Source: Deltaproteobacteria bacterium
GTDB taxonomy: Bacteria; Desulfobacterota; GWC2-55-46; DRQE01
Length of the DNA: 7,603 nt
Assembly (NCBI GenBank): GCA_030631875.1
Contig: DAOVKH010000081.1
Location: 1-7,603, forward strand
Direction: 5' to 3'
How positions within the stretch are numbered: position 1 is the stretch's first letter; each line of letters begins with the position of its first letter. The position numbers and the translations under genes are program-made. Shown in pieces: positions 5,833 to 7,603 of this stretch. Under the pieces are notes generated by a model, which saw only the letters and a program-made list of their open reading frames with translations, was not told the DNA's origin and did no database searches.

Positions 5833-6744
5833 TTAAGACTTCTTTACTTCGTGGCCACCGAATTCGTTTCTAAGGGCCGCTAAGACCCTCTCGGCGAATG
5901 AATTATCGTCACGCGAGCGAAACCTTCGGAAGAGTGCCGCCGTTATTACAGGAAGGCTCACGCTTCGCTCGATTGCCTCATTGACCGTCCAACGCCCCTC
6001 ACCCGAATCTTCCACATAGGGCTTTAAGGATTCCAAACGATCATCCTTCTCAAAGGCCGACTCCAGAAGCTCAAGTAACCACGACCTGACGACACTCCCC
6101 TTATTCCAAAGGGCCGCCACATCGGCGAATTCAATATCCTTGCCGTAGGGTGATGCCTCTATCAGCTCGAAGCCCTCGCCGTAGGCCTCCATCATCCCGT
6201 ACTCTATCCCGTTATGTACCATCTTTATATAATGGCCGGCACCGGACGCTCCGCAGTACATATAGCCGTCCGTAGGGGCGAGTGTCTTAAATATCGGCTC
6301 AAGCACCTCAAAGACTCCTTTGTCGCCTCCGACCATCAGGCAATAGCCGACCGTCAAGCCCCATATGCCGCCACTCGTACCGACATCCATGTACTCAATG
6401 CCCGACTTCTTTAACTTCTCCGAGCGCAAGAGGTCGTCCTTATATAAGGTGTTGCCGCCATCGATTATAATATCGCCCTTGGTTAAGTAGCCGCTAACCT
6501 CTTCTATCATCGCCTCGGTAACGTCCCCTGAGGGCACCATTAGCCAAACGATGCGCGGGCCTTCGCCATCAGCAAGTAGCTCGACCAAGTCTTCTACGCT
6601 CTCACTCCCCTTTGCGCCGAAGCCCTCGGCTTCTTTTACCTTATCGGCAGAACGGTTAAATACGACCACCCCGTGGCCGCCCTCAACAAGACGCCTTGCC
6701 ATATTCATGCCCATCCGTCCGAGCCCTATTATCCCTAAGCGCAT
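5833..6744 (-). CDS. gnd: 6-phosphogluconate dehydrogenase, short (about 300-residue) form
   Basis: Oxidatively decarboxylates 6-phosphogluconate to ribulose 5-phosphate. The product has 303 residues, the length of the short GndA/YqeC-type enzymes rather than the 470-residue classical form. Visible: a Rossmann loop 'IIGLGRMGMNMARRL' (5-19); the second strand ending 'VVFNRSADK' (27-35); 'DGGNTLYKDD' (95-104); the substrate loop 'GTSGGIWGL' (122-130); and the catalytic segment 'GAGHYIKMVHNGIEYGMMEA' (168-187), with Lys174, Asn178 and Glu181 at the family's active-site positions. Short forms are often NAD-linked, but the Asn-Arg-Ser after the second strand could also accept NADP, so the cofactor is left open. 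The ribosome binding site AAAGGAG (6757-6751), six bases before the ATG, fixes the start. It follows the isomerase gene by 24 bases. Confidence 0.95.
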   Translation of the reverse strand: MRLGIIGLGRMGMNMARRLVEGGHGVVVFNRSADKVKEAEGFGAKGSESVEDLVELLADGEGPRIVWLMVPSGDVTEAMIEEVSGYLTKGDIIIDGGNTLYKDDLLRSEKLKKSGIEYMDVGTSGGIWGLTVGYCLMVGGDKGVFEVLEPIFKTLAPTDGYMYCGASGAGHYIKMVHNGIEYGMMEAYGEGFELIEASPYGKDIEFADVAALWNKGSVVRSWLLELLESAFEKDDRLESLKPYVEDSGEGRWTVNEAIERSVSLPVITAALFRRFRSRDDNSFAERVLAALRNEFGGHEVKKS

Positions 6745-6768
6745 ATATTTCTCCTTTAAAAGAGTATA

Positions 6769-7603
6769 TCAGATATTTTTTGTGAGTAACGCTGCGAGTT
6801 CTTTAATCGTTGAAGGCACGTCTGCGCCCTTTATATCTATTAGCACAACACGCTTGCCACTCCCGTCTATAGCCGCCAAATCTCCCATTGCCTGCGATAA
6901 TTCAAGCTCACCGAAGCTATAACGCTTACCCGGTACGGCTATATCCTCCTCATCGCCCGTAATGCTATTCGTTATAATCATAAAGACCCCGCCGCCGCCG
7001 CCCTTATGGAGCTGACCGCTTGAGTGCAGGTAGCGCGGGCCGTAACCAAAGTGCGAGGCAATTGCCTTAGAGGTAAAGATTCTCCGCATACATTGAAGCT
7101 CCCTCTGAATCCCTCTGTCATAAGGGTTAAGGTAGGCAAGTATCCCTGAATAATCGGCTTCTTCCTTGAATAAGGCCTTAAGTATGGCCTCCACGCCTTC
7201 AGCGACCTTAGAGCCAAGGTCAAGCCTCTCGCGTGTCTTTGCTCCAAGGTATATCCCAAAGCCGTCAGCTTCGAGGTACGGAGATGTCGCCCCACGGTCG
7301 CCACCTTCTTCTATAGTATCGAGTAGCTCGCGCGTACTTATCTTTGCCGACTCTACATTTGGCTGATCAAAAGGATTTATGCCAAGCACACTACCGACAA
7401 CGGCCGTAGCAAACTCCCACATAAAGAACTCAGCACCTATTGAGTACTCCGAGTCCAGAGCCAACTCCACGACAGGGTGGCCTGCCGACTTAAGGGCGTC
7501 TATATCAGGGCCTCCTATTGGCGAGCCTTTCAGCCCTATGAATACGAATACCCGGTCATTGCCGTAGTTCTTTATATTGGTTAGAGGCTCGTCTACTATA
7601 GGC
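6769..7603 (-). CDS. pgi: Glucose-6-phosphate isomerase domain, probably C-terminal half of a transaldolase/isomerase fusion (partial)
   Basis: The frame is open to the right edge, so the N-terminus is missing; 277 residues are visible. They form the second half of a phosphoglucose isomerase, which interconverts glucose 6-phosphate and fructose 6-phosphate. Key segments: 'GAEFFMWEFATAVVGSVLGI' (fragment 56-75) with the catalytic-type Glu63; 'NPFDQPNVE' (76-84), diagnostic for this family; and 'FGYGPRYLHSSGQLHKGG' (185-202) with His193 and His199. The upstream 'EPLTNIKNYGNDRVFVFIGL' and the C-terminal 'FGELELSQAMGDLAAI...KRVVLIDI' match the arrangement in bifunctional transaldolase/phosphoglucose isomerase proteins better than stand-alone Pgi, which usually ends in a conserved lysine segment not seen here. 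A stand-alone short isomerase cannot be excluded. A GTG at 7470 lies inside the domain and is not the start. It is the first visible gene of the operon. Confidence 0.88.
   Translation of the reverse strand, partial: PIVDEPLTNIKNYGNDRVFVFIGLKGSPIGGPDIDALKSAGHPVVELALDSEYSIGAEFFMWEFATAVVGSVLGINPFDQPNVESAKISTRELLDTIEEGGDRGATSPYLEADGFGIYLGAKTRERLDLGSKVAEGVEAILKALFKEEADYSGILAYLNPYDRGIQRELQCMRRIFTSKAIASHFGYGPRYLHSSGQLHKGGGGGVFMIITNSITGDEEDIAVPGKRYSFGELELSQAMGDLAAIDGSGKRVVLIDIKGADVPSTIKELAALLTKNI

Overview
The window looks like a chromosomal piece of a Gram-negative, probably anaerobic and respiratorily versatile bacterium. Exported multiheme c-type cytochromes sit beside a sugar-phosphate operon. 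The codon style (many ATA Ile and AGG Arg codons) and the triheme c7-type cytochromes resemble metal- or sulfur-reducing lineages such as Desulfuromonadota/Desulfobacterota or Nitrospirota. That placement is inference; no rRNA or other taxonomic marker is present.

Layout. (1) 1-224, minus: the N-terminus of an exported protein of unknown function, cut by the window edge. (2) 225-557: a 333-base gene-free stretch with a palindrome, an imperfect direct repeat and several small hairpins. (3) 558-2348, minus: a complete aspS, starting at TTG behind a strong ribosome binding site, with a near-consensus promoter upstream. Its anticodon domain carries the His/Gly pair of non-discriminating enzymes. 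(4) 2522-4017, plus: a promoter followed by three tandem genes for small secreted triheme cytochromes of the c(7)/'nanowire' triheme type. The third contains an unusual CX4CH heme motif. A strong hairpin/T-tract terminator at 4038-4070 closes this operon and probably serves the convergent operon too. (5) 4091-7603, minus: a four-gene carbon operon, read in the order phosphoglucose isomerase (probably the C-terminal half of a transaldolase/isomerase fusion, cut by the edge), short-form 6-phosphogluconate dehydrogenase, glucokinase, 6-phosphogluconolactonase.

How the genes work together. Glucokinase makes glucose 6-phosphate. The isomerase links it to fructose 6-phosphate. The lactonase and 6-phosphogluconate dehydrogenase perform the second and third steps of the oxidative pentose phosphate pathway. 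The first enzyme, glucose-6-phosphate dehydrogenase, is not in the window. The cytochromes would act in the periplasm or at the cell surface, carrying electrons away from the inner membrane. The part least explained by known families is the cytochrome operon: every protein has only five His for three hemes, the second has a heme-free N-terminal extension of about 100 residues, and the third has an expanded heme motif.
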